Source of the DNA: Beta vulgaris subsp. vulgaris
Lineage: Eukaryota > Streptophyta > Magnoliopsida > Caryophyllales > Amaranthaceae
Assembly (NCBI RefSeq): GCF_026745355.1
Contig: NC_079208.1
Coordinates: 23,379,106 to 23,443,105, forward strand
Direction of reading: 5' to 3'
Length of the DNA stretch: 64,000 bases
Of this stretch, positions 1 to 10,399 are shown piece by piece. Under the pieces are notes generated by a model. That model had not been told where the DNA came from, made no database searches, and worked only from the letters and a program-made list of their open reading frames with translations. Numbering within the stretch: the stretch's first letter is position 1; each line of letters starts with the position of its first letter. The position numbers and the translations under genes are program-made.

Positions 1-600
1 CAATTGCCCCTAACTAGAAGGTGGCGTTTCCGCCATAGAATAGAACGGTACGTGCACGACCAACATAACATCGTACTGTCGAACCATCTTTCACTTTTGT
101 TTATCATGTTCCATTTATTTTTATTTATACATTATACTTCACAATCATCATGGAAACCATATTCTTTAATCTTCAGCAAATCATCATAAATTACGTAACG
201 TCATGAAATATCATGTTTATAAAAAGATTTCATATCCTGCAATCCATAAAAGCATACATTTAACATAAACATTATATAAAGATCGAAATAACACATATAT
301 TTAGAAAGGGAATGCGAGTATTAGCAGTAGACGTTACCTCAAATCCTGTTTAGTAACTTTGATTGCCGGGGGAGGCTTGTAATATCCCTTTTTCCTTACT
401 CTAACCAATAATTGATAACGAGACGATTAATATTGTAACTTCCCTCATTTGCTATCATTATATAGTTATAAGGTTGACTCGTTAACCAAATTAATAGTTG
501 GACTATGTATATTCTTTTTGTTTACTAAACTTTATAAATACCGTCTTATTACTTAAATAATTATTATTATTACATTAGCTTTTATATAAAAAAAAAACGT
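1..600. other. Flank of the Tat insertion; possible start of an older gypsy LTR
   Basis: No convincing gene is present. A purine-rich stretch at about 364-377 is followed directly by TGTAATATCCC at 378, which resembles a polypurine tract next to the start of a Ty3/gypsy LTR. If so, this LTR was cut by the Tat insertion at 601 and resumes after 24131. I could not find its other end, so this is a weak inference. The short ORF at 4-189 has no recognisable family. Confidence 0.3.
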
Positions 601-977
601 TGTTTCGGGTAAAAACTTGTATTAGATGGGAATGATCGAGATTAGGGTTGGTGATGGCCTGATACTCGAAGGTTATCTGAAAACCTGCACAGAGCGAGAG
701 TTACACTACCCCGGGGGTGGATCCGGGATCGCCCCTCCGACGATCAGTCAGTTGGTATGTATTAATTGATGTTGCCAATTGTATTGTATGGGATTGCGTG
801 CCTTAATAAATGGGGATCTTCCCAGCATTTATAGGCGTTGAAAGGTGTGAGGACATTCCCTGCCATGTAGGCACAAAATTTAAGGCAGGTGGGTCCCACT
901 GGGAGGCCTCCACGTTGGCGAGGAGGATTTAGTCTTGACTAGCTAAGCGGCCCATTAGGGATAATTGGGCCCAAACA
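601..977 (-). repeat. 3' LTR of the Tat element
   Basis: 377 bp bounded by TG and CA, matching 23756-24131 apart from scattered substitutions and three small indels. Relative to the minus-strand coding order this is the 3' LTR. Confidence 0.93.
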
Positions 978-1033
978 TTAGCCCCACGCAAAACATATGG
1001 TGGGGCCCTGGCCGCCATCGTGTGTTTTGCAGA

Positions 1034-1400
1034 AAATCAATGGGCTCTAGGCAGCTCGAGGGTCTTCAGAGACCCCGCTCGAGGTTGCTCAGGTGCCAAT
1101 TAGCCCCAGGCAACTCGAGGGGCTTCAGAGACCTCGCTCGAGGTTGCTCAGGGGCCAATGAGCCCCAGGCAACTCGAGGGGCTTCAGAGACCTCGCTCGA
1201 GGTTGCTCAGGGGCCAATGAGCCCCAGGCAACTCGAGGGGCTTCAGAGACCTCGCTCAAGGTTGCTCAGGGGCTCATGAGCCCCAGGCAACTCGAGGGGC
1301 TTCAGAGACCTCGCTCGAGGTTGCTCATGGGCCAATGAGCCCCAGGCAACTCGAGGGGTGTCAGAGACTTCGTTCGAAGCTATCGACCGGGTTTGTATAA
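1034..1400. repeat. 59-bp tandem repeat array, left of the antisense cassette
   Basis: About six copies of a 59-bp unit. Successive ACCTCGCTCG landmarks at 1131, 1190 and 1249 fix the period. Each unit contains a quasi-palindrome: CTCGAGGTTGC on one side and GCAACTCGAG on the other, enclosing GGGGC and GCCCC arms, so single-stranded DNA or RNA could fold into a hairpin. The same unit recurs at about 6375-6620. The ORF reading through this array (965-1279) is a by-product of repeat length, not a gene. Confidence 0.95.
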
Positions 1401-1784
1401 CTTAAAGGAGTTCTGAGTCTTCGCTCGAGGTTGTTTGGGGCTGATAAGCCTCAAACAACTTCGGGGAAGTGGCCTCGCTCGAGGTTACCCAGGCGTGCCT
1501 GGTTCACTCAAGGTGTATGACGCCGTAGCACTTGACGGGCGCCGATCTCGATGATGGTATCGATCGAGATATCCCTAACTCGATCGGGGTGAGGTGCCTA
1601 AGAGTAGGACTTTGGCCTCCATCTGGGCGCGACTGGCCCAGGGAGTTAGAGCTCCGGCGAAGGGGTTGTTGCGAGGAAAAATCGTATTTACGTTGGGTCG
1701 AGCTAGGCTCTAGTCAAGCCCTTGGGGAACAGGGAGGCACTGGTCCAAGAGGTTAGCACTTTTTGGGCTTTTGAGGGGGCCCAA
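1401..1784. other. Spacer between repeat array and antisense promoter
   Basis: Degraded single copies of the 59-bp unit continue to about 1490, followed by unique sequence rich in CTCGA and ATCGA. An open frame at 1532-1756 has no recognisable similarity and is probably chance. Confidence 0.4.
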
Positions 1785-1855
1785 TGACGTGGCGTCTTGA
1801 GGTGGTTTGGAGTCCGTCGGAAGATAAACCGTCCTTTTCAGGCGGTCTATATAAG
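1785..1855 (+). promoter_or_regulatory. Putative promoter of antisense gene 1
   Basis: A TATATAAG box at 1848-1855 lies about 200 bases before the likely start codon at 2051 (about 80 before the upstream ATG at 1934). An ACGT-core element, TGACGTGGC, sits at 1785-1793 just after a GGGGGCCCA (site-II-like) block. The same module of TTTTGGGC, GGGGGCCCA and an ACGT core precedes the second antisense gene. This reading rests on motifs only. Confidence 0.5.
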
Positions 1856-1933
1856 CGAAGACACGTACTCTTGTTTTGTCTCATTTGTGTTTTGCTCTGA
1901 TCCTTTTGAGAATCTTCATCCCCTTCTTTCTTT

Positions 1934-4458
1934 ATGATCTCGAGATCCCTGAAGATCGATAGCTTCTTCTCACGCTGCGGACAGATTTCGAGGGTGTGCT
2001 CTTTAACAAGGTACGATCTCTTTTCTTTTTCCCTTTTGTTACCCTTCCTTATGGACCGCTCTGAGTGGAGTCCCCCATCAATGGACCTGGGGAGAGCTTC
2101 TTCTAGCTCGGGGACCCCTCCTCCCATTCTAGAACCTTTGTTTGACGGGATACTCATCGGAGGGATCCCTATGGTGTCCGCGGCTTTTGATTGCTTGGAC
2201 CCTACTCAGGTCCCCGACGCCCTACCATATTCGAGTGACGGAATATCCGTGCTTTCTGGTGGGGAGGGGGAGTTAGACAATCCCCCTCATCTTGTTACGA
2301 TTGCTCGATCCCGAGCCATTAGGAGTTACTTAGATGATCTTCTCGATAACCAGGTTGTTCAAGTGATGGAAGAGAGCAGCGAGAATAACTCCCTTACCGC
2401 GAGTACTAGTGGTAGAAGTGAGGAAAAGATTACTCTGCCAAAGGGAATAGCCCACTTCCACAATCGAGGACCGTTTATGGACTTTTTGTCGGAGAACCTC
2501 CGATTCCTCGAGAGCTCATACTTCATCAGACACCCCTACGCTCTTTACATTCCGGAGCCTGTAGAGATGGTATGCACTCCTCCAACAGGCTGTATAGCGG
2601 TATACAAGGCTTAGCTCGAGGTGGGGTTGAGATTCCCTTTGGACCCTTTCATAGTCGAGGTGCTAAATTCCTATGGCCTGGCCCTGTGTCAACTTATGCC
2701 CAACAGTGTGGGCTCGATGATTGGGTTCCTGGCCATTTGCAAGATGATGGATGTCCAGCCTTCATTGATACTATGGAGGAACATGATGAAGTTGGTTGTC
2801 ATGTCTTCAAGCCCGAATGGAGAGGGCTGGTGGAGCTTCCAGGCCCGTTTTCCTTACAAGGTTGTGGGTACTATGCCTTCGAACCAGCAACACTTCTGTA
2901 CTGAATTCCTATCGTATATCGAGCTGAGCCGTGGGATTTCCCAGTGGTTCCTTTGGTCGAGGGCCCCAACCTATGGATGAATAGATCAGTGCCTGCCATG
3001 TCGAGGGACGAGGCTCGGGTCGCCATTTACTGCCAGTGTCTTACCGTCCTTGAGAGGGGTGATAAGAAACAAGTGCCTCAATACTGGAACCCTAACGTGG
3101 ACGACCTGAGCAACGAGCACTTCTTGTCGACAATGGGGCTAAGCTCTGCCTATCCTCAGGGTAGGGACTTTGTATGTTTAAGGCCCTCGATCTCCTTTTC
3201 ATTTTGAATGTACTGACCGTTTTACTTTGTCTTTGTAGTCATAGCTCGCCAAGAACTTGACGAGGAGATGCAGAAACGTTTAACCGCCAACCAACGGGTT
3301 CAGGAGCAGGTTAAGATGAAGCTATCGAAAGGCGACGTCAAGGTCCCCCGAGCCCCGAAGGTAACTATTTGTTTGAATTACCTTTTGCTTAGTGTGTTTG
3401 CTTCATCTCACCTTCCTTTTCCTCAGGATCCCTCGAAAAGGTTGAAGGTCCGCCCTCCAACGAGGTCTGCTATCATCACTCCTCGAGGGGATGCCGAGAG
3501 GAGAGTCGTGGATGTGGAAGACATCCCTCGAGCAGCAAGGGAGGTCTCGAGGTCTAAGGGAAAATCGACCGCAACACCGGAGGCCGAGGATTCTTTGGCT
3601 CAAGGGGAGGCGCTTCCTCTTGCGAAGAAGAGGAAGGCGGTGGAGACCGAGGAGGACCTTCGGGACTTCACATAGAAGTCGACCCTCGAAAAAGTCGACC
3701 TCTTTGACTCGTTGGCCAAGAGGCTCGTCTCAAGGCCTGATCTGACGCTAATCCGGGGTCTGTCAGAGGAGGAGGAAGTCGAGCAACTTCACTCGTCCTG
3801 GATTGACGTGAGTTGGAATTTCTTGTGGGCTTAGTTGTTTTGTTTTCACTAATATTTTCTTAACATTGTTTGTTTTCTTCAGCACTCTATTCATATGGCG
3901 GTAATGAGTCATCGATATACTGCCGGCTTCCGCAAGCTTCGAGAGGGCTTGAAGGAGAAGACTAAGCTGGCCGAGGAACAAGCCAAGGAGATCGAGGTAC
4001 TGAACAAGAGCCTCGAAGATGAGAACGCAGTCTGGGCTAGCGAGAAAGCCACCTTTGAGAACAGGATCAAGGACCTGACAAGCCAAAGAGACAGTGTCCA
4101 ACGTAAACGAGACGAGATCATCGAGGAGTGGAAAACTTCAAAGTCTGGTCTCGAGTTTGCGGCGGACATGGGTTTGGAGGCGTCGGAAGTGGTTGCTCGA
4201 GAGGCGGTGGATAGACTCCAGGCCGCCTTTAGGAAGGTGTATCCTCAGGACAGCTGGTCTCCAATCGAGGCAGAGTACAACATCTCTGTTAATGCGGCCT
4301 TCCACGAAGGCAATGAGGCCAGTCCCGTGCTCGAGGTGGATGATGCCATTGATGTGACTGAGATCCTGGGTGAGGAGCCTCAACAAGTCGGGGACCCTCA
4401 AGCCTTTGCGGAGCCCACAGTTCAGGAGGAAGTGGTCCCAGAGAGCTCGGATAATTAG
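1934..4458 (+). pseudogene. Antisense gene 1 of the Tat element ('putative gypsy type transposon' domain), four exons
   Basis: Runs opposite to gag-pol, between integrase and the 3' LTR. The probable start is ATG 2051, because the 39 residues before it look like untranslated leader. Exon 1 encodes a conserved domain that I recognise as the plant 'putative gypsy type transposon' family (around IPEPVEMVCTPPTG and RFPLDPFIVEVL). Introns with GT-AG ends are inferred at 3172-3238, 3361-3426 and 3808-3882. Exon 3 is basic and Lys/Arg/Glu-rich, with a possible nuclear signal (KKRK). Exon 4 (3883-4458) is a long coiled coil with an acidic tail. It is broken by an in-frame TAG at 2612-2614, a frameshift near 2900-2940, and a TAG at 3673-3675. 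Tat elements are known for extra ORFs, some antisense; the molecular function is unknown to me. Confidence 0.75.
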
Positions 4459-4819
4459 GCGGCCTCGAACGAGGACTCCTCAGATAGCGAGGATGCCGAG
4501 ACGGTCTTTGAGACCTCCCAGAGCGACTCCTCGAGTAGCTCCGACTAGATTTATGTACTTCCTTTTGTATTTAGTCACGCCCTGCGAGGCGTCTTAAGTT
4601 ACTTCTTTTGGTAGAAATGAATATTCATTTTTAGCTAAGCCCTTGTGGTTTTTAGGATGTACTACGTTCTTTTATGGAAATGAATGCTCATTTTTTTCTT
4701 ATCTTTCGCTTCTTTATTTTGTGTTATTCGAAACGGTATGTTACTCGATGCTTGAGGGCCCTCGCAGCTGAGCGACGAGGGTCGCTGACTAGTGCGCGTA
4801 TGGGGCACGCGAGTTTTCC
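4459..4819 (+). other. 3' region of antisense gene 1
   Basis: After the TAA at 4456-4458 there is a short acidic-coding remnant to about 4548, then an AT-rich region containing two similar GAAATGAAT(A/G)-TCATTTTT segments near 4615-4635 and 4678-4697. It probably holds the 3' UTR of gene 1. I see no canonical AATAAA. Confidence 0.35.
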
Positions 4820-4902
4820 TTTTGGGCCTTGCCACGTGGGGGCCCATTAGAGGGGGACAATTAATGCCCTTCTTGGGGATTGTAGCCTGACCGCCTATAA
4901 GT
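4820..4902 (+). promoter_or_regulatory. Putative promoter of antisense gene 2 with a perfect G-box
   Basis: A TATAAGT box at 4896-4902 lies about 100 bases before the ATG at 4997. A perfect G-box (CACGTG, 4833-4838) and a GGGGGCCCA block lie about 60 bases upstream of the TATA box, after TTTTGGGC. A CT-rich leader (about 4933-4980) follows, typical of plant 5' UTRs. The module matches the one before antisense gene 1. Confidence 0.55.
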
Positions 4903-4996
4903 ACGGACAATTAGCCCCAGCGGATTTCACAACTCCATTTTCTCTTCTTCTCTCTCTAAGCTTGATTCTTCCTTCTCTTGTAATCTTCGACTCAAG

Positions 4997-6109
4997 ATGT
5001 CTTTGCCTATGATAACCGCCGAGGCCCTTCGGGCGGCTAAACGTCGAAGGCTGGTGAAAGCTGGCCTTAGCTCCTCCTCGTCCTCGGGGACGGCCGCGGG
5101 ACCTCCCGTGGTGAAAAACGAAACTGACCCACCCCTCGAAGGAGGGAAGCAGCCCCCTTCTCTTCTGGCTCCTCAGATGGCGCCGAAAGAGAGCAAAATT
5201 GAGGAGCCTGCCTCGATCAAGGTCGAGGACCCTCCTGTCCCTTCAGCCTTGGATCCCTCGACCGCAGTCGGGGTCGCGACGGCCTCGAAGAAGAGGCCTT
5301 TCATTGAAGAGGTCATGAGGCTACCTTTCTCTTCCCTGTCGAGGGCCGAGATGGCTGCGCGCTTTGACAAGGCTTCAGAGCACTTGGTGACGGAGCTGGA
5401 CGAGAGGGCGTGTCTATCGCCCAATGGCCAAGAGGTCGAAGCCGTCAAGGCGACCTTAACGGAGGTATGATGATCTTCTCAAATGCATTTATTTTAGCAT
5501 TCTTACTTTTGTTTTTGCTAACACTTTTTCTCAGCTGTCGATTAGGGTGCTAGCCCTGGCGCGAAGGTCTGCCCTCGGACTAGCCCCTGGGACTGCTTCG
5601 GGGGAGATGTCATGGGACGAGAGGAATACTCTTGACAATCGACTGCGCTTGTCTGAGTTGCGGCTCTCTGAGGCTTAGGAGTCGATGGCCAATTCTCTGA
5701 AAGCCTTCGAGGAGAAGAAGGCAGAATTGGAGCAAGCCCATGACATCGCCCTGAAACAAAAGGACTCTGCCAGCAAGAGGCATAGGGTTGCTGCTAAGGA
5801 TTGCAAGAGGGTTGAGGAGAAGATCGAGAAAACTCGAAAGAGTACCAAGGAGGCCATAAGGCTCAGAGTGCGGAGGCCGTGGTTCTTGACTAGAAGGAGT
5901 CTGAGGAGGGAAGGACCTTCCTCGAGGATGCCTCCCTGCAGGCCTCGGAGATTGGACAGGCCGAAGCTCTCCGCAAGGTGCGGTTAGTTCTCGAGAAGCT
6001 TACCCCCAGCCTTCCTTGGAGCGAGGTTGAGGAGGGTGTCAAGGCGCTCTCCCAAGAGGAGGGGCCGGTCGAGGATCAAGCTCCTCGTTCGGCCAATCTC
6101 GGGGGATGA
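4997..6109 (+). pseudogene. Antisense gene 2 of the Tat element, coiled-coil protein, two exons
   Basis: Exon 1 (4997-5464) starts with ATG after a CT-rich leader. It encodes a basic N-terminus (AAKRRR), a Ser-rich linker, Pro/Glu-rich sequence and a helical stretch. A 70-base intron with GT-AG ends (5465-5534) joins it to exon 2, which encodes a long Glu/Lys/Ala-rich coiled coil (about 5690-5870). The final frame ends at the TGA at 6107-6109. Damage: an in-frame TAG at 5677-5679 and a frameshift near 5870. The layout (basic head, linker, coiled coil, tiny introns) resembles antisense gene 1, suggesting the two are related in origin. I do not recognise a function. A structural, DNA-binding or post-transcriptional role would be speculation. 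Confidence 0.65.
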
Positions 6110-6283
6110 GTCGTGGCTCTTCTTCTTATCTTCTTGCCCCTCTTTTTTCCTTGTCTTTTCTTCGATTTTTTCTTATGTCTCCTACTAGGGTAAACATTGT
6201 ACCCTTAGGCTTTCTTGTTTGATCTAAGTTTTCCTTTGAACTTGTATTGTAGTGACTTCGATAGCTTGTACTATGATTAATGG

Positions 6284-6289
6284 AATAAA
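6284..6289 (+). terminator. Polyadenylation signal of antisense gene 2
   Basis: Canonical AATAAA about 175 bases after the stop at 6109, in a T-rich context typical of plant 3' UTRs. Confidence 0.55.
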
Positions 6290-6354
6290 ACTTCTGCTTT
6301 TCTCATTGGTTATTTGTCCTTCGAGTTTTTACTTGCTTTTTCTTGAGTTTTCTG

Positions 6355-6622
6355 ATATTTGCACAACTTGAGCGGTTTCATAGACCTCACTCGAGGTTGC
6401 CCAGGGGCCAATGAGCCCCAGGCAACTCGAGGGGCTTCAGAGACCTCTTTCGAGGTTGCTCAGGGGCCAATGAGCCCTAGGCAACTCAAGGGGCTTCAGA
6501 GACCTCACTCGAGGTTGCTCAGGGGCCAATGAGCCCTAGGCTACTCGAGGGGCTTTAGAGACCTCGCTCGAGGTTGCTCAGGGGCTAATGAGCCCCAGGC
6601 AACTCGAGGGGTTTTGTCGTTC
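6355..6622. repeat. 59-bp tandem repeat array, right of the antisense cassette
   Basis: About four copies of the same 59-bp unit as at 1034-1400, in the same orientation, including the GGTTGC...GCAACTCGAG quasi-palindrome. The two arrays bracket the antisense two-gene cassette. Confidence 0.95.
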
Positions 6623-6843
6623 TTATATAGACCAAGTATTTCTTCAAAAGGTAACTTTGTTATAGATGACGCCTGAAAAGGCAATTTTACATCGATTGAC
6701 ACATTTTTTAGTGCCTTACAAAATAACTGGAGGGACACATTTTCCAGTGTCTTACAAAATACTTGGGGAGACTTTTTTCAGTACCTTACAAGATGGTCAA
6801 AAGTGCTTATATGGTATGCCCCAAACTCGAGGAACAAACCAAT

Positions 6844-8048
6844 TTAAACATAGAATTTGCGAAGGTTGTCCGCATTCCATGGTCGAGGCAGAGGACGTCC
6901 ATTTTGGTCTTCGAGGCGATAAGTGCCTGGGCGGACTATCGAGGTCACACGGTATGGCCCTTCCCAGTTGGGTTGTAACTTTCCCAAGCTAGGTTGTCCC
7001 CCCGTGGACTCAAATTTTCGGAGTACCCAGTCATTGATCTGAAAAGGTCGTTGCTTGACTCGACAGTTGAATAGTCGGGTGAGCTTGAGTTTGTAGGAGA
7101 TAGCCTTTAGGAGGGACGTTCCTCGGGTCTCAGGGAGAAGGTCGAGGGAAAGCTTCTTTTGTTCGTCATTGTTGTCCTGGTCATAGAAGGTGATACGAGG
7201 TGACGGGATGCCTAATTCGACAGGTAGAAGAGTCTCGCTCCCATAAACCACGTTGAAGGGTGAGTGACCCGTTGCTTCTCGAACGGTGCTCATGCTAGAC
7301 CAAAGTATCCCAGGTAGGTCGTCGATCCATGAGCCTTTTGCTCCTTCGAGCATCGTTTTGAGTCCCTTCAGAACCACTTTGTTGGCCGCTTCGGCTTTCC
7401 CCTTAGTATGTGGTCGACTAACGGTGAAGAACCTGGTCTCGATCCCGAATCTCGAACAATAATCATGTGTAGGGCCACTATTGGATTGCCTACCGTTGTT
7501 CGATATGAGTACTCGAGGGACTCTGAACCGTGTGATTAGGTGCTGCCAGATGAACTGTTGAACTTACCTGTCAGTGATAGAGGCCAGAGGCGCTGCCTCG
7601 ACCCACTTTGTAAAGTAATCGACAGCGACCAGCAAGAACCTACGCTGGCCGAACGCGGGAGGGAATGGCCCTAGGAGGTCCATACCCCACATATCGAAGG
7701 GTAATGGGGCTTGGATAGTGGTAAGGGTGCTTGCAGCTTGATGGGGTAAGTTGGCGTGCATCTGGCACTCTTTGCATTTCCGGACCATGGCCGAGGCATC
7801 CTCCCTCATGGTGGGCCAGTAATACCCGGCTCGAAGTGCTTTGGCGGTAATGGTTCATGCTCCTTGATGGCTCCCACACGATCCTCGATGTGTCTCTCGA
7901 AGGACATAGTCCCCCTCCTGGGGGGTGAGACAACGAAGGAGTGGGTGAATAAACGACTTCTTATACAGCTACCCTTCATGATATACAAACCACCTCGCCC
8001 GCCGTCATATGCGTTCGGCCTCGAGTTCATTTTCAGGAAGATTACCAT
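6844..8048 (-). pseudogene. Integrase region of the Tat polyprotein
   Basis: Minus-strand integrase. The HHCC zinc-binding region is recoverable across frames around 7880-7760, ending in CKECQ. The catalytic core begins with WGMDLLGPFP and DYFTKWVE. The glutamate region (GKAEAANK) is near 7385-7410. The C-terminal domain ends in a Tat-typical LPRPWNADNLRKFYV just before the stop at 6844. It is broken by several frameshifts (near 7564 and around 7810-7990). The second catalytic aspartate appears replaced by asparagine (ISNNG). Integrase inserts element cDNA into chromosomes; this copy cannot be active. Confidence 0.85.
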
Positions 8049-8180
8049 CTCGAATAAAAGCTACGATTTTGTCCATCCAAGTGGGGCTTCTATCGAGGGT
8101 AATCACTCCTTTGTTGATGCTGGGGGCCTTCAGGACTTCCCACATTATAGGCCAAGGCGAAAGGTCCTCTGCTGAACTGG

Positions 8181-9113
8181 CTAGCCTTGACAAGGCAGAC
8201 CTGCTTGCTGATTTTCTGATCGGGGGATGTTAGTTATGGAGAAGTAAGATAAGCTGGTGATTTCTTCTTTTAACTTCCTCAGATACATGCACATGCTGTC
8301 TTCCTTAGCCTCGAACTCCCTTGTTACCTGTCCCACGATTAATTGGGAATCAGAGTGGGCTTTGAGTTCTCGGGCGCCGGCTGCCTTGCACAACTAGATA
8401 CCTAGGAGTAGTGCCTCGTACTCAGCTTCATCATTCGAAGCAGCAAAATCGAACTTGACTGCATACTCAGTTCTGTTGTCCTGCGGGTCGAGGATCAAGA
8501 GGCCAGCCCCACATCCTACCTTTGAGGACGACCCATCGACGAAGAGACACCAAGACCCTTCTTCGATGGCCTCTGGTCGGGAGGTACATTCTGCTATGAA
8601 ATCGGCGAGGGCCTGAGCTTTGATGGCGCGCCGGGGTTCGAATTCTATACCAAAATCAGATATTTAGGTAGCCCGGTCCGTAATCCTGCTCGACTGATTC
8701 TTCCCCTCTATTACCTTCCGCATGGGTTGGCTTGTAAGCACTCTGATAGGGTGAGCTTGGAAGTAGGGCTTGAGCTTACGAGTGGCTAGGAATAGGGCGA
8801 AGATCATCTTTTCGATTGGGGGATACTTTGATTCAGCGCCTCGAAAGGCGTGGCTCACAAAGTACACAGGATGCTGATTTTTCTCGCGTTCGGCCATGAG
8901 AACTTCACTTACAGCGTGGTCCGACACTGCGAGATAGACGAAAAGTGTTTCTCTTGGTAAAGGTGAAACCAACTTGGGCAGGCTTGCTAAGTGGTTCTTG
9001 AGTTGCTGGACTTCCGCTGATGCACCCCATTCGAATGTTGGCTGTTTTAGAGCTTGGAAGAAATGGAGGCTCTTGTCAGCTGATCGAGAGAGGAAGCATC
9101 CCAAGGCTGCCAT
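8181..9113 (-). pseudogene. Dual RNase H region of the Tat polyprotein
   Basis: Two consecutive RNase H-type domains in minus orientation. The first, about 9113-8660, contains VYFVSHAFRGAESKYPPIEK and is the normal Ty3/gypsy RNase H. It ends in an in-frame stop near 8664. The second, about 8650-8190, contains WCLFVDGSSS, NDEAEYEALL and HSDSQLI, the D-E-D pattern of the extra RNase H that marks the Tat lineage. RNase H removes the RNA strand during reverse transcription. An in-frame stop near 8394 also interrupts the second domain. Confidence 0.82.
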
Positions 9114-9157
9114 ACAGCCGGTTAGGCGTTGGACCTCCTTGACAGTTCGAGGGCTCT

Positions 9158-10007
9158 TCAGCTCAATGATGGCTGGATTTTATCGGGATTAGCCTCGATC
9201 CCTCTTTCTTCAACAAGAAAACCCAGACACTTCCCTCCCCTGACGCCGAAGACGCATTTCCTCGGATTTAGGTTCATGTTGTGGGCGCGGAGGGTGGAAA
9301 GTGTCTCCCTTAGGTCGGAGACATGCCCTGCTTCTTCCCTGTTTTTTACAATCATATCGTCGACATAAACTTCGACATTTCGACCAATCTGCTTTTCAAA
9401 CATCTTGTTTACAAAACGCTGGTAAGTGGCCCCTGCATTCTTGAGGCCAAAGGGCATAACTTTGTAGTAATATACTCCTGAGCTTGTGGTGAAGGCAGTG
9501 TGGACTTAGTCCTCCTCAGCCATGGGAATCTAATGGTACCCTGCATTTGCGTCCATGAAGCTAAACAATGCGTGACCGGCTGGTGAATCGACGAGCCAAT
9601 CGATTTTAGGAAGGGGGAAATCATCCTTTGGACAAGCCTTGTTCAGGTATGTGAAATCGACACACATTCTCCAGGCTCCGGTCTGTTTCCGGACTAAGAC
9701 CACATTGGCCAACCACTCGGTATATTGGCATTATCGAATGAACCTGGCCTGCAGCTAACAATTTTCGTACTTCTTCGGAGGCTGCTGCACTTCTCTCGGC
9801 CCCTTGGTGCCTGAGCTTTTGCTTGACCGGTCGATGCCCTTCTCGGATGTTGAGCGGATGGACCATGAACTTAGGATCGATCCCCGGCATCTCATCGACA
9901 GTATAAGCAAAGACATCCTGAAATTCCTTTACAACGTCTAGGATTTGGACTTGATCTCTTCATGGACTTGCTTTCCTATCCGAACCATGCGACCCCGTTC
10001 TTGATCA
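9158..10007 (-). pseudogene. Reverse transcriptase of the Tat polyprotein, cut by CACTA A
   Basis: Minus-strand RT. The N-terminal part has MPGIDPKFMVHPLNIREG (about 9890-9830). The palm has CVDFTYLNKACPKDDFPLP. The catalytic YVDD box lies in VEVYVDDMIVKN near 9370, and MPFGLKNAGATYQRF directly precedes it. Frameshifts and stops separate the segments near 9510, 9730 and 9940. The frame continues upstream to 10007, where CACTA A interrupts it. It resumes at 17362-17470, and then, past CACTA C, at 21299 and beyond. RT copies element RNA into DNA. Confidence 0.88.
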
Positions 10008-10399
10008 ATGCATAAACCACATCTTGGGCGTCAAGTCACATTCGTTGCCCATAATGGTATTATGTGCTACGAGCCCCATATCCGTTGCACATTTATGGGG
10101 ACAGTTGGGCAACGAGTTTCTTAAATCGTTGCCCAAACTTGACTGACTTTTGGCAATTACTTAACTTTCGTCGCTAATATTACTGAACATTGTGCAAAAA
10201 TTACTGTTATTTGTCACCCATTATATCTTGTAGTCTTACATGATATGATGTCTTGGGCAACACCAGTTTCGTCGCACAAAATACTATAGGCCACGAATTG
10301 TTGTACATATTTTTCAGTCACGCGCTAAATTGAAATGACAATGTGCGATCCCTATTTTGTTGCCCAAATTGGTATGGACTACGAATTATTGTTATCGTG

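Noticed and set aside
965..1279. 104-residue open frame
   Set aside because: Reads straight through the 59-bp array; protein is just the repeated translation of the unit.
1034..1400. CRISPR-like direct repeats
   Set aside because: Units are contiguous 59-bp tandem copies without unique spacers, inside a plant retrotransposon; no cas genes.
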